The notes beneath the pieces were generated by a model, which was given only the letters and a program-made list of their open reading frames with translations, was not told the DNA's origin and did not search any database. From Natronosalvus caseinilyticus (GTDB taxonomy: Archaea > Halobacteriota > Halobacteria > Halobacteriales > Natrialbaceae), in assembly GCF_017357105.1 (NCBI RefSeq), contig NZ_CP071596.1:3940922-4004921 (forward strand): a DNA stretch of 64,000 nucleotides, in the 5' to 3' direction. This document shows positions 20,812-28,943 of the stretch, piece by piece (within the stretch, counting starts at the first letter, position 1; each line of letters starts with the position of its first letter). Made by a program: the position numbers and the translations under genes.

Positions 20812-21600
20812 TCAGCCGAGCAGGTCCTCGAGTTCCGCCAGCGAATCGAGAACGTACGTCGGCTCCAGGTCGGCGGCCGCGACGTCGGCGCGACTCGCCA
20901 CGCCAGTCGTCACCAGCGCGGTATCCGTCCCGGCCCGCACGCCGAGTTCGATGTCCGTATTCAACCGGTCGCCGACGACGAGGGTTCGCTCCGGGCCACC
21001 CTCGAGGCCCAGGCGCTCGAACGCGGCGTCGGCCGCGATTTCCGAGGGCTTGCCGAGGATGCCGTCGACCTCGCGCTCCGCAACGGCCTCCATCGCAGCG
21101 ATGATCGTCCCCGACCCGGGAACCATTCCCCCGTCGGTCGGGATCGTCACGTCCGGGTCCGTCCCGTAGAACGCGTCGGCGGACTCGAGCGCCGTCAGCG
21201 CGTCGCCGAGGTCGTCGTAGGTCAGGTCGCGGTCGATCGACCCAAGGACGACGGCCGCCTCCCGTGGGTCGTCGGTCACGGCGAGCGAGGCCGCCTCGAG
21301 CAGGGCCTCGAGTCGTGACTCCCCGACGACGAAGACGGACGTCTCCGGGTGGGCGTCCGCGAGGAACTCGGCGGCGACGGTTCCGGACGTGAGCACGCGA
21401 CGCGGATCGACGGCGAGGTCGTGCGCCGACAGTCGCTCCTCGTAGTGGGCCGCCCCGCGGGTCGGGTTGTTCGAGAACAGCAGGCGGTCGCAGCCGGCGT
21501 CGTCGATCGCCCGGATGCCCGCGGCCGCGCCCGGCAGCAGTCGGTCGCCGCGGACGAGGGTTCCGTCGACGTCGAGGATCACCGCCTCGTAGCGCGTCAT
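20812..21600 (-). CDS. HAD-IIA family phosphatase (NagD-like)
   Basis: This 262-residue HAD hydrolase has all motifs: VILDVDGTLVRGD (nucleophile Asp), LFSNNPTRG (motif II), LGKPSEIAADAAFERL (Lys) and VVGDRLNTDIELGVRAG (motif IV), with the IIA cap between II and III. It dephosphorylates small phosphorylated metabolites; in archaea, phosphoglycolate or glycerol phosphate are possible substrates. The ATG at 21600 places the nucleophile strand at the N-terminus (MTRYEAVILDVDG). Confidence 0.92.
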   Translation of the reverse strand: MTRYEAVILDVDGTLVRGDRLLPGAAAGIRAIDDAGCDRLLFSNNPTRGAAHYEERLSAHDLAVDPRRVLTSGTVAAEFLADAHPETSVFVVGESRLEALLEAASLAVTDDPREAAVVLGSIDRDLTYDDLGDALTALESADAFYGTDPDVTIPTDGGMVPGSGTIIAAMEAVAEREVDGILGKPSEIAADAAFERLGLEGGPERTLVVGDRLNTDIELGVRAGTDTALVTTGVASRADVAAADLEPTYVLDSLAELEDLLG

Positions 21601-21707
21601 GGCCGGCATCTGGCGCGCGAGCGTGTTGAGCCTTCGGGTCGCAGCGTTCGCGCCGGCACGAGATGGCTGTACCAATCCTTATTCACACCCCGGCCGTACC
21701 ACCTGCC

Positions 21708-22172
21708 ATGACACTCGAGGTCGAGCCCCCGGATCCGCCCGAACTCTCCTACGTCGACCCCAACGAGTACGAGGACGCGACCGTCGTCGGCGAACCCGAC
21801 GACATCGACTACCGCCGCGAGGAACTCCAGGCGTTCCTCGAGGAGGGCGCCTGGGAGGAGGCCTTCGACGCCTGGCGCGAGGACGCCGACCTCGAGCCGC
21901 GAGCGTTCGAGATCGCGACCGACCTCGGCCTGTTCTCGCAATTCGACTTCTTCTGGGACGACTTCGCCGACCGCGTCGGCTACCACGCACCGGGCATTCC
22001 CGAGGACTGGCAGGAAAAGGAGTATCACCCGAAACTCGACTCCTGGGGGACCGTCTCCTCGATCAATGCCGAGCTCACGGAGTTCGGGCAACTGGTCTGT
22101 GAGCTCCTCAAGGACGAGTACATCGACTGGGAAGCCGAGTACGAGCCACCGGAGGACTTGCCGGACTTCTAG
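21708..22172 (+). CDS. Conserved haloarchaeal hypothetical protein
   Basis: This 154-residue acidic soluble protein is rich in Asp, Glu, Trp and Phe (for example FSQFDFFWDDFADRVGYHAP). It has no signal peptide or membrane segment. I do not recognise a domain. I chose the ATG at 21708 (MTLEVEPPDPPELSYVDPNE), because the earlier in-frame ATG at 21663 adds a hydrophobic stretch overlapping the promoter region of the HAD gene, which is transcribed away on the other strand. Confidence 0.7.
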   Translation: MTLEVEPPDPPELSYVDPNEYEDATVVGEPDDIDYRREELQAFLEEGAWEEAFDAWREDADLEPRAFEIATDLGLFSQFDFFWDDFADRVGYHAPGIPEDWQEKEYHPKLDSWGTVSSINAELTEFGQLVCELLKDEYIDWEAEYEPPEDLPDF

Positions 22173-22278
22173 ACGCACGAGTCAGCCACTCACAGCTCTG
22201 AGGAACACCGAGAAACAGTGACCGCAAGGAACAGTAACCGCGAGCTACATAAACCGCGCTAGAAGCGTCCAGAAGGCG

Positions 22279-23283
22279 TCAGCGGAGTTCGGGCGCGACT
22301 TCCTCGCCCAGCCGATAGATGCACTCGCGCATGGCCTCGGTGTCGGTGCCCGGGTGGTACGTTCGGAAGATGACGTGGATGTCGTCACCCAGCACTTCCC
22401 GATAGGTCTCGAGCTCGTCGGTGACCTGTTCGGGCGTGCCGAAAATCGCCTGCTCCTTCAGTTCTTGCTTGCGCTCTGCGGGGAGTTCCTCGACGGGCTC
22501 GCCGGAGAAAATCTCGGCGTAGCGTCGCTGGATGTAGAGGTAGCCGTCTCGCATGGCCTCCCAGGCCGCCTCGCGGGAATCGCCGACGAAGCCGTGCTTG
22601 ATGACGTAGATGCCGAAGTCGTCGTCCAGTCCTTCCTCCTCGCGTACGTTTCGAATGTCCTCGACGCGCTTCTCGAGGCCCCGAAGCGAGAGCGACGAGG
22701 GCGCACACCAGGCGTCGGCGGTCCGTGCGGCCCGCCTGACGGCCGGCTTGGCCTTTCCGCCCAGCATGATCGGGACGTCACCATCGGGTTTTGGCGTGAC
22801 GGTCACGTCGTGGGAGACGTCGTGAAACTGCGCGTCGTATTCGAGCGGGCCTTCGGACCAGGCGGCCCGGCAGAGGTCGACCTGGTCGGCCAGGCGCTCG
22901 ACCCGTTCCTCGCGGGGAACACCGAAGGCGTCGAACTCCCGGGGATTGGAGCCGATGGCGAGTCCGAGGGTCATCCGCCCGCCCGAGAGCAGGTCGACGG
23001 TCGCGGCGTCCTCTGCGAGGCGCACGCCGTCGTACAGCGGCGCGAGCGCGATGCAGGTCCCGATCTCGACGTTCTCGGTTGCGGCGGCGAGCGCGCCCAG
23101 GGTGGGCATCGTCGCCGAGAGGTAGCCGTCCTCGGCGAAGTGGTGTTCCGAGACCCACGCGCTATCGAGGCCGACGTCGTCGATGGCCCGGCCAAGCTCG
23201 AGGACCTCGTCGTAGAGTTCGCTCATCGAGCGGTCGTCGTCCGGCCGCTGCTGGCACGTGAACAGCCCGGTGCCGAGTTGCAT
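22279..23283 (-). CDS. LLM-class F420-dependent oxidoreductase
   Basis: This 334-residue luciferase-like (beta/alpha)8-barrel enzyme has SAWVSEHHFAEDGYLSATMP, GTCIALAPLYDGVRLAEDAA and LLSGGRMTLGLAIGSNPREF as typical F420-binding LLM segments. It should transfer hydride between coenzyme F420 and an unknown substrate. It fits the TIGR04024-type haloarchaeal subgroup as far as I can judge. The start at 23283 gives MQLGTGLFTCQQRP, the usual first strand. Confidence 0.88.
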   Translation of the reverse strand: MQLGTGLFTCQQRPDDDRSMSELYDEVLELGRAIDDVGLDSAWVSEHHFAEDGYLSATMPTLGALAAATENVEIGTCIALAPLYDGVRLAEDAATVDLLSGGRMTLGLAIGSNPREFDAFGVPREERVERLADQVDLCRAAWSEGPLEYDAQFHDVSHDVTVTPKPDGDVPIMLGGKAKPAVRRAARTADAWCAPSSLSLRGLEKRVEDIRNVREEEGLDDDFGIYVIKHGFVGDSREAAWEAMRDGYLYIQRRYAEIFSGEPVEELPAERKQELKEQAIFGTPEQVTDELETYREVLGDDIHVIFRTYHPGTDTEAMRECIYRLGEEVAPELR

Positions 23284-23384
23284 GGTGTGAAAATTGCCCG
23301 AGGGAGGTAAAGTCGTTTCTACACGACGGCGTCTATACACGATGCACGACGACCGACACACGACGGACAAATGGCGATCGACGG

Positions 23385-24017
23385 CTACTCGTGACCGCCT
23401 CGCTCGTGGCGATACGCGTCGCCCGCTCGAGCCAGCGTACGCGCGACGCGAATCGGCTCCGGGCGACCACCTTCTGGCGTGAACGCCCGGACGAACGACG
23501 CAGCCCGGTCCATGTCGAGGCCGACTGCGCGAACGTAGACGGTCTCCGCTCCGTCTGAACTCATCTCCTCTGAACCTGCCGAGTCCGAACCCGTCTCACC
23601 CTCGAGACGAACCGATCGCCTCGGCGGGAGCGACCGATACCGCTCGAGGCGCGTCTCGAGCGCCTCGCCGGAAAACGCCTCGCGGATGCCCGACTCGAGA
23701 CCGTCGCTCTCCTCGAAGGTGACCGCGACGACGGGAACGCTCGTCCGATCGTGGATCGTCTCGAGGTCGAGCAGGTTGTACCAGGCGGGAGCGACCGCGC
23801 CGACGAAACAGACGCGAACGTCGGGGCGATCGAGACTGGTGACGAGCGAGACGATCGCCTCGGTCGCATCGAGGCCGCCGACGGTACACCGGTCGAAAAT
23901 CGCGCCGTCGAGCACGCGGTCGGCGCGGACGACGGCGCCGGCGAGCGTGCTCTGGTCAGCCCCGGGCCGGTACGACTCGGCGACACCGAGCGCTCGCGTC
24001 CCGGGTTTCAGGTTCAT
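23385..24017 (-). CDS. DUF99 (UPF0215) family protein
   Basis: This 210-residue protein starts MNLKPGTRALGVAESY and contains LAGAVVRADRVLDGAIF and FVGAVAPAWYNLLDLETIHDR-type stretches characteristic of DUF99. The family may have an endonuclease-V-related fold, from memory; function is unproven. A Ser/Glu/Gly-rich insert near residues 140-155 is probably a disordered loop. The DUF5786 gene lies just upstream (27 nt). Confidence 0.8.
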   Translation of the reverse strand: MNLKPGTRALGVAESYRPGADQSTLAGAVVRADRVLDGAIFDRCTVGGLDATEAIVSLVTSLDRPDVRVCFVGAVAPAWYNLLDLETIHDRTSVPVVAVTFEESDGLESGIREAFSGEALETRLERYRSLPPRRSVRLEGETGSDSAGSEEMSSDGAETVYVRAVGLDMDRAASFVRAFTPEGGRPEPIRVARTLARAGDAYRHERGGHE

Positions 24018-24044
24018 CGCGGTCCCGCTCTGTGAACCGACGCG

Positions 24045-24218
24045 CTAGTTGCGATCTTTGATGTCTTTGAGCCGATCGAGCAGTTCCTCGCTCGAGGCGC
24101 CGTTTTCGAATTCGATACTCCCCTGGTGGTTGGTTTCGTCCGACTTCACCGCGTCGTCCTCGTCAAAATCCGTATCGACGTCTCGTTGTTCGGACTCGTC
24201 GTAGCTTCCGAACCCCAT
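24045..24218 (-). CDS. DUF5786-type small acidic protein
   Basis: This 57-residue protein, MGFGSYDESEQRDVDTDFDE onward, ends in EELLDRLKDIKDRN, an amphipathic helix. It matches the haloarchaeal DUF5786 family by pattern. It is very acidic and has no membrane segment. A TATT-rich box about 30 nt upstream suggests its own leaderless promoter, with possible read-through into the DUF99 gene. Function unknown. Confidence 0.75.
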   Translation of the reverse strand: MGFGSYDESEQRDVDTDFDEDDAVKSDETNHQGSIEFENGASSEELLDRLKDIKDRN

Positions 24219-24291
24219 ACGCGGTAAACTACAGGCCGAAGCCAAATAAGAATACTGGCACCACGTCGATACGTTCGCCGACTCGAGGCCG

Positions 24292-24693
24292 TCAGTTACT
24301 GACCAGCGCCTGTCGTTCCTCTTCCAGTCGCTGACAGCCCAGGACCAGCGACTCGGGGAGTTCGTCGGCGTGGGCGTAGAGCGCCTCGAACACCACAGCC
24401 ACCTCTTCGAACCGCGGACCGCGGGAGGCGACCAATGGGTCCGACTCCCACTCGACGAACCCCCGGTCGGCCAGGAAGGGAAGATGGCGGTGGTAGAGTT
24501 CCATCCGGAGCATCTCGGGGTCTTCGGGGACGTCCGGATTGATCGCCCGTTCCGGGAGCGGAACCGTCTCGTCTGGCGAGACATCCATGAGCGAAACGAT
24601 GAGCTGACGTCGCGGTTCGGCCGAGAGGGTTTCGAAGACGTCGTCCCACTTCCGTATCGTGTCCGTGCCGTTCTCGAATCGAACCATTGTCAT
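24292..24693 (-). CDS. DUF7344-type winged-helix regulator (second copy)
   Basis: This 133-residue protein has a helix with LSAEPRRQLIVSLMD and MLRMELYHRHLPFLADRGFVEWE, the DUF7344 DNA-binding pattern also seen at 12932-13276. The start is ATG at 24693 (an alternative ATG is two codons later). CTTAAG at 24718-24723 gives a leaderless promoter distance. Target genes are unknown; it is divergent from the metallo-beta-lactamase gene, so that gene is one candidate. Confidence 0.8.
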   Translation of the reverse strand: MTMVRFENGTDTIRKWDDVFETLSAEPRRQLIVSLMDVSPDETVPLPERAINPDVPEDPEMLRMELYHRHLPFLADRGFVEWESDPLVASRGPRFEEVAVVFEALYAHADELPESLVLGCQRLEEERQALVSN

Positions 24694-24717
24694 GCCAACA
24701 CGTTCGATCTGATCCTA

Positions 24718-24723
24718 CTTAAG
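24718..24723 (-). promoter_or_regulatory. TATA-like box for the second DUF7344 gene
   Basis: CTTAAG, palindromic, lies 25-30 nt before the ATG at 24693 on the minus strand, consistent with leaderless initiation. Inference from spacing. Confidence 0.4.
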
Positions 24724-24900
24724 CGGACGACCTAATCGAACCAACGCTGACCGGTCACGAGAGCGAAAAGTGACGGGAGCAGACTCGTCCTCGAGCGTCC
24801 TGAACAGCACTCGACGGCCCTCAGAATCGGTCGACGCCCACTGGATCGGGTGCTCGCTCGAGGGCCAGCGTTTTGGTCGTCGGCGCGGATTCGTTCGTAT

Positions 24901-25516
24901 ATGGACGTCCACCACGTCACCGAGGAGGCCGATACGTTCACCTGCAACGCGTTCCTGGTCACCGACGGACGAACCACGCTCGTCGACGCCGGCGCGATGG
25001 ACGGCGTCGTCGACGCTATCCGCGAACACACCGACGCCCTCGAGGCCGTCGTCCTGACCCACCAGCACGGCGACCACGTGGCCGAACTCGAGGCCGTCGT
25101 CGACGCGTTCGACCCCGCGGTGTACGCGTACGCGGATCACCCGCTCCGGACCGAGGCGCTCGAGGCCGGCGAGACAGTTCGGATCGGCGACGAGGACTTC
25201 GAGGTGGTGTACACGCCGGGCCACGCCGACGATCACGTCTCGCTGGTCTCGGCGACGACCCTGTTCAGCGGCGACGTCGTCGTCCACGACGATGGCGCGT
25301 TCGACTACGGCAGTTTCGGACGGACCGATATGCCAGGACAGTCACGGGAGACGCTCATCGAGAGCCTTCAGCACCTGCTCGATCGGCTTCCCGAGGGCGT
25401 CGAGCAACCTGTACGCCGGTCACGGCGAGGTGTTCCACGGGGACATCAGGGACGTTATCGAGACGGCGCTCGAGCGGGCGGAGAAGCGAGAGCCGAAGTA
25501 TCCCGACGAGCAGTAA
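24901..25516 (+). pseudogene. Metallo-beta-lactamase-fold hydrolase, disrupted by a single-base frameshift
   Basis: From the ATG at 24901 the protein reads MDVHHVTEEADTFTCNAFLV, with the zinc motif HQHGDH near residue 60 and the TPGHADDHVSLV and FSGDVVVHDDGAF regions. After about residue 167 (GTC at 25399-25401) that frame becomes Arg-rich, while the +1 frame gives NLYAGHGEVFHGDIRDVIET to a stop at 25514-25516, clearly the proper C-terminus with its last zinc-binding His. Skipping one base at about 25402 restores an intact protein of about 200 residues. It is either a real inactivating insertion or an assembly error. Without repair, translation would run on to 25530. Confidence 0.82.
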
Positions 25517-25538
25517 TCCGGCATCATTAGTATAGTTA

Positions 25539-25571
25539 TTGTAGTTGCTATGGTCTATATAGTAACTACAA
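25539..25571. repeat. 13-bp inverted repeat with 7-nt loop
   Basis: The arms TTGTAGTTGCTAT (25539-25551) and ATAGTAACTACAA (25559-25571) pair at 12 of 13 positions around a 7-nt loop, in an AT-rich island between two convergent genes. It may act as a bidirectional terminator, an operator, or mark a former insertion. The pairing is directly visible; the role is inferred. Confidence 0.65.
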
Positions 25572-25761
25572 ATACGATATTAGACGCACTGTTCGGATAG
25601 CGATACCGCGGCAATTCCACGTCGTTGCGAACCACCTTCCTCTGTAACCAGCAGAGGGGCCGTGACCTCGGACGGACGAAACGATCGCTACAGTTACTAA
25701 CGCCTGACGGCGCTATCGCTACGCGACCGACCTCGAGTGGAGAGAAGAGACGCCGGATCGA

Positions 25762-25911
25762 TCAGGCCGCGCGGGCTTCCTTCGCCTTCGGGCGGAGGTT
25801 CTTGTAGCCGCACTTGCGACAGCGCGTCGCTCGCTGGGAGTTGCGGGCGTTACAGCGCATGCAGATCATCTTCTCGAGCGTCCGTTTTTCCGCGGCGTCG
25901 AAACTGGCCAT
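25762..25911 (-). CDS. rpl40e: 50S ribosomal protein L40e
   Basis: This 49-residue zinc-binding ribosomal protein has a single zinc finger CMRC...CRKC ([20 protein letters not shown]), followed by a Lys/Arg-rich tail [15 protein letters not shown]. The length and order match archaeal L40e exactly. It starts at ATG 25911 ([15 protein letters not shown]). It is a component of the large ribosomal subunit, and the gene is transcribed alone. Confidence 0.96.
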   Translation of the reverse strand: MASFDAAEKRTLEKMICMRCNARNSQRATRCRKCGYKNLRPKAKEARAA

Positions 25912-26049
25912 ACCGGTCGTTAGCCAGAGGGCCATATAACGGCTGTGATCCCTCCTTCGAGATACGACCACGGGACGCGAACCTCGAGCCGCACGGAACT
26001 CGAACCGTCGAACGGTACGCTTACAACCGGTTCGACCCTTTCGCCGAGC

Positions 26050-26271
26050 GTGAGCGACGACAGGGTGACTTCGATGCGAGCGATGCTGGTCCACCGGGGC
26101 ATCCAGGCAATGGGCGTGGGCTTCGTCCTCTCGGGACTCGGCGTCGGTGTGCTGCTCGCCAGACAGGACGGCGTGGCACTCGGCGTCGTCGCCATCCCGC
26201 CGCTGGTTCTCTGCGGGGTCGGCGTCCTGTTGCTGGTGCTCGTCGGGTATCGGGGCTCGACCGAGAGCTGA
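26050..26271 (+). CDS. Small two-helix membrane protein
   Basis: This is about 73 residues from GTG at 26050 (an alternative ATG at 26074 gives 65). Two hydrophobic segments are visible, [20 protein letters not shown] and [20 protein letters not shown], with the short tail GYRGSTES. No family is recognised. It is divergent from L40e and convergent with the Tsr3 gene. The start is uncertain. Confidence 0.6.
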   Translation: MSDDRVTSMRAMLVHRGIQAMGVGFVLSGLGVGVLLARQDGVALGVVAIPPLVLCGVGVLLLVLVGYRGSTES

Positions 26272-26293
26272 TGGATCCGGGAGAGAAACCGAC

Positions 26294-26800
26294 TCACGTG
26301 TCCTCGTCTGCCAGATAGTCCGCCTGCACGGCGACGACTTCGCTCGAGTCCGCACACCCGGCGTACCGCCGCAGCGGTTCCTCGTTGAGCGTCAGGAACG
26401 TTTCACCCCAGCGAAACGGCTCGAGCAGGTCGGCAGCGGCTTCCTCGTGGCCGAAGATGCGGAGCGCCGCGGCGAGCGCCTCCACGGTCGTCAGCCGGAA
26501 CGGGCGGCCGTAGTTGACGGGGTTAGCGGCGACCAGGAAGGGGAGCGCCCGGTGGACGCCCGACATCGAGAACGCGGCCTGCTCGGCGGACTCCCACGAG
26601 CAGTCGAGCGCCACGAGCGTGTCGAGGGCGTCGTCGGCGTCCGCCGGCGAGAGCGCCCGCTCGGCGTGGGGGTTGAGCACGACCCCGTAGGGGACGGCCC
26701 GCATCGAGCGATGGAGGATCGCCCGGTCGAAGCGCTCGAGGCGCCGGGCCGTGCACTTCTTCGGGTCGTCGTCGCCCTCGTAGTAGACGTGACACTCCAC
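26294..26800 (-). CDS. tsr3: 16S rRNA aminocarboxypropyltransferase Tsr3 (DUF367)
   Basis: This protein of about 168 residues of the DUF367/Tsr3 family transfers the 3-amino-3-carboxypropyl group from SAM to a modified uridine of small-subunit rRNA. Signature stretches are [43 protein letters not shown] and [20 protein letters not shown]. The most likely start is GTG at 26800 ([15 protein letters not shown]); a TTG at 26827 is the only longer option. The length is normal for archaea. Confidence 0.92.
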   Translation of the reverse strand: MECHVYYEGDDDPKKCTARRLERFDRAILHRSMRAVPYGVVLNPHAERALSPADADDALDTLVALDCSWESAEQAAFSMSGVHRALPFLVAANPVNYGRPFRLTTVEALAAALRIFGHEEAAADLLEPFRWGETFLTLNEEPLRRYAGCADSSEVVAVQADYLADEDT

Positions 26801-26908
26801 GCCTCGAGAGAGGAGCGAGGGGACCAAAAGGAGGTCGATCTCTGCGTTCCCGATCTCGTTCGGAGGATGGTACCAGAGACGGAACCTGCCTCGAGCCGAC
26901 GACCGAGC

Positions 26909-28735
26909 TCAGGCTTCGTGGATCGCCTCCCCACGATTCAGCCGCGAGGCAATCCGGAACGTCTGCTCGGCCTCGCGGTTCGTCGGGAAGTGGGCGGCCA
27001 TGTACCGCGCCGTTGCGAGCAGCGGCATCCGTCGCGTACGCTCGTCAACCGGCGATTCACCAGTCCCCGCATCGGCCGCTCCCTCCCTCGCGAGCAGGTC
27101 GAACTGTCGGAACGCCGCCTCGACGTTCTGGAGCGTGTGGAAGCCGGCGTCCTCGCGGAGGAGCCCGCGGCCGAGCGTCTCCTTCAGGTCGTCGGGGTCG
27201 CCGCCACAATCGAAGAACTCGGCGACGAGTCGACCCGCCTCGTCGACCTCGCCCTCGCGGTCGAACGTCTCGAGGAGGGCCTCGAGGATCACGTCCGGCT
27301 CTCGTCCGGTCTCGTTGTCGCCCGGCTCCGGTACCGGCGCGGGCGGCGTGTTGAGGAATCGATCGAGGTAGACGCTCATCGCAGCGTCGAACACGCCGCG
27401 GTACAGTTCGACGGCGTCGGTCCGGCGGGTCGTCTGGTGGACGGCGTTGGCGTAGGTGAAGGTGTGGTGGACCGTGTTCCAGTCGGTGAACTCGTTGGCG
27501 ACGCCGAACTGGGCGACCCGCGTCGTGGCCGCTCGCGTGACGACTGCCGCGAGGTCCTCGGTCGTCGCGCCGTCGGCGACGGCGTCGGCCAGTGCGTCGA
27601 CGATGGCTTCGGGGTCGTCACCCAGCAACGTGGCCTCGAGATCGGCCGGCGCTTCCCACTCGCCTGCCTCGCGAGCGTCCGCACCCTCCGCGGCCAGCGC
27701 CTCGAGGCCGCTCGTCTCGCCCACGTCGCCGCCGTAGACCTCCTCGAGCAGGGCCACGAGGTCGACCGGCTGTCGCCACGCCGAGGACTCGTCGCTCCGG
27801 GTGGCAGTCACCAGCGGCTCGACCAGCGACGCGAGGACGTCCCCCGCGAGGTCCCAGCCGACGTGCTCGAGGGACTCGAAGGCCGTGTTGGCGAAGTCCA
27901 GCACGTGGCCGGTCGTGAGGTAGGGGTGGTCCGTGGCGGCGGCGAAGACGATTTCGGCGACCTCGGATTCAGCGTGGCCGGCCGCGACGGCCGTCCGCAG
28001 ACAGCGCTCGGCGCCGTCGGCATCACGCACCTCGACGCACTCGCGGAACCAGTCTTTGAGGCGTTCAAGGGACACCTCGCTCGTCGAGAACGAGGGCTGG
28101 TCGAACTTGGGTGGTTCGCCCGCGCAGTCGCTCGCGACGTGGCGAACGCCGGTGTAGAGCGCGCGCTTTCGGTCCTCGGGTTCGAGGTCGTCCATCACGT
28201 TCGCCATGCAACCAAGAATGGTGGCTCCGGAGGACCAGCCCAAGTCCCGGTACCGCGTGGCGAACTCGAGCGTCGTCGCCATCGGTTCCGTGTACTCCAC
28301 GTTGGCGTCCAGCAGGCCGATGGTCGACTTGGCGGTCACCAGCCGCAGGTTCTCCTCGAGCCCCGTTTCCAACCTCTTTGCCCAGTGTTCGGCCGGCGAG
28401 GTCTCGAGCGGGGGGTTCGGGTCGACGTAGACGGTGCCGTCGCGGACCTCCGTCGGGTACGTGCGGACGTCGTCGGCCCACGGATCGAACGTGTCCCCAC
28501 AGGAGAGTTCGAACCGGGCGTGGTGCCAGTGGCAGGTCAGGATGCCGTCGTCGACGGTTCCCTCCGCGAGGGGAAAGCCCATGTGCGGACAGCGATTGTC
28601 GACCGCCCGGACCTCGCCCTCGTGGTAGAAGAGGGCGATGGCCGTGCCGTTCTTCGAGAGCAGTTCGCGACCGTTCTCTCGCAGGTTCTCGAGGGAGACC
28701 GCCTCGACGAACCCCGATTCACTGTCGGATGACAT
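26909..28735 (-). CDS. Large Rieske-type [2Fe-2S] protein
   Basis: This 608-residue protein has an N-terminal Rieske domain of about 105 residues with cluster ligands C49-x-H51 and C68-x2-H71 (RCPHMGFPL and CHWHHARFEL), the soluble ferredoxin-like kind. The remaining 500 residues are predicted mostly helical (LRTAVAAGHAESEVAEIVFA and similar) and match no family I recognise. The Rieske part suggests electron transfer to an attached oxygenase-like or redox domain. It is transcribed alone and immediately precedes the Tsr3 gene on the same strand. Confidence 0.82.
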   Translation of the reverse strand: MSSDSESGFVEAVSLENLRENGRELLSKNGTAIALFYHEGEVRAVDNRCPHMGFPLAEGTVDDGILTCHWHHARFELSCGDTFDPWADDVRTYPTEVRDGTVYVDPNPPLETSPAEHWAKRLETGLEENLRLVTAKSTIGLLDANVEYTEPMATTLEFATRYRDLGWSSGATILGCMANVMDDLEPEDRKRALYTGVRHVASDCAGEPPKFDQPSFSTSEVSLERLKDWFRECVEVRDADGAERCLRTAVAAGHAESEVAEIVFAAATDHPYLTTGHVLDFANTAFESLEHVGWDLAGDVLASLVEPLVTATRSDESSAWRQPVDLVALLEEVYGGDVGETSGLEALAAEGADAREAGEWEAPADLEATLLGDDPEAIVDALADAVADGATTEDLAAVVTRAATTRVAQFGVANEFTDWNTVHHTFTYANAVHQTTRRTDAVELYRGVFDAAMSVYLDRFLNTPPAPVPEPGDNETGREPDVILEALLETFDREGEVDEAGRLVAEFFDCGGDPDDLKETLGRGLLREDAGFHTLQNVEAAFRQFDLLAREGAADAGTGESPVDERTRRMPLLATARYMAAHFPTNREAEQTFRIASRLNRGEAIHEA

Positions 28736-28839
28736 ACGAGAACGATGGATGAGGAGTCCTAAAGGCGTTCCCTGAAATCAATTTAAGCACGTCGAGCGGC
28801 AGAAACGGGTCTCGTGGTGAAAAGAGAACGCGGCGAGAC

Positions 28840-28871
28840 TCGAGGGTCAAGGGTCGAGGGTCGAGGGTCGA
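28840..28871. repeat. Heptamer tandem repeat (TCRAGGG)n
   Basis: Four copies of a 7-nt unit, TCGAGGG/TCAAGGG, plus a partial fifth, lie in the gap after porB. A shorter two-copy version of the same unit occurs at 31962-31975, upstream of porA. These may be slippage-derived or binding sites. Confidence 0.6.
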
Positions 28872-28910
28872 ATCTCGATCGGCCACCGACGAAAACGGAT
28901 TCGAAGGCGC

Positions 28911-28916
28911 GAAAAA
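28911..28916 (-). terminator. T-run probable terminator after porB
   Basis: A run of five T (minus strand) lies about 28 nt downstream of the porB stop codon, fitting U-tract termination in archaea. Weak evidence. Confidence 0.35.
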
Positions 28917-28943
28917 CCGAATTGGGATCGGATTCGAACGGGG

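Noticed and set aside
23284..23370. Upstream start for the F420-type oxidoreductase
   Set aside because: The extension is Arg/Ser-rich and crosses likely promoter DNA; ATG 23283 gives the standard first strand.
26147..28732. Long plus-strand open frame opposite the Rieske gene (861 codons)
   Set aside because: Composition is Arg/Gly/Val-rich with no recognisable domain, while the minus strand encodes a clear Rieske protein.
28840..28871. Possible CRISPR-like array
   Set aside because: Units are only 7 nt with no spacers, and no cas gene is in the window.
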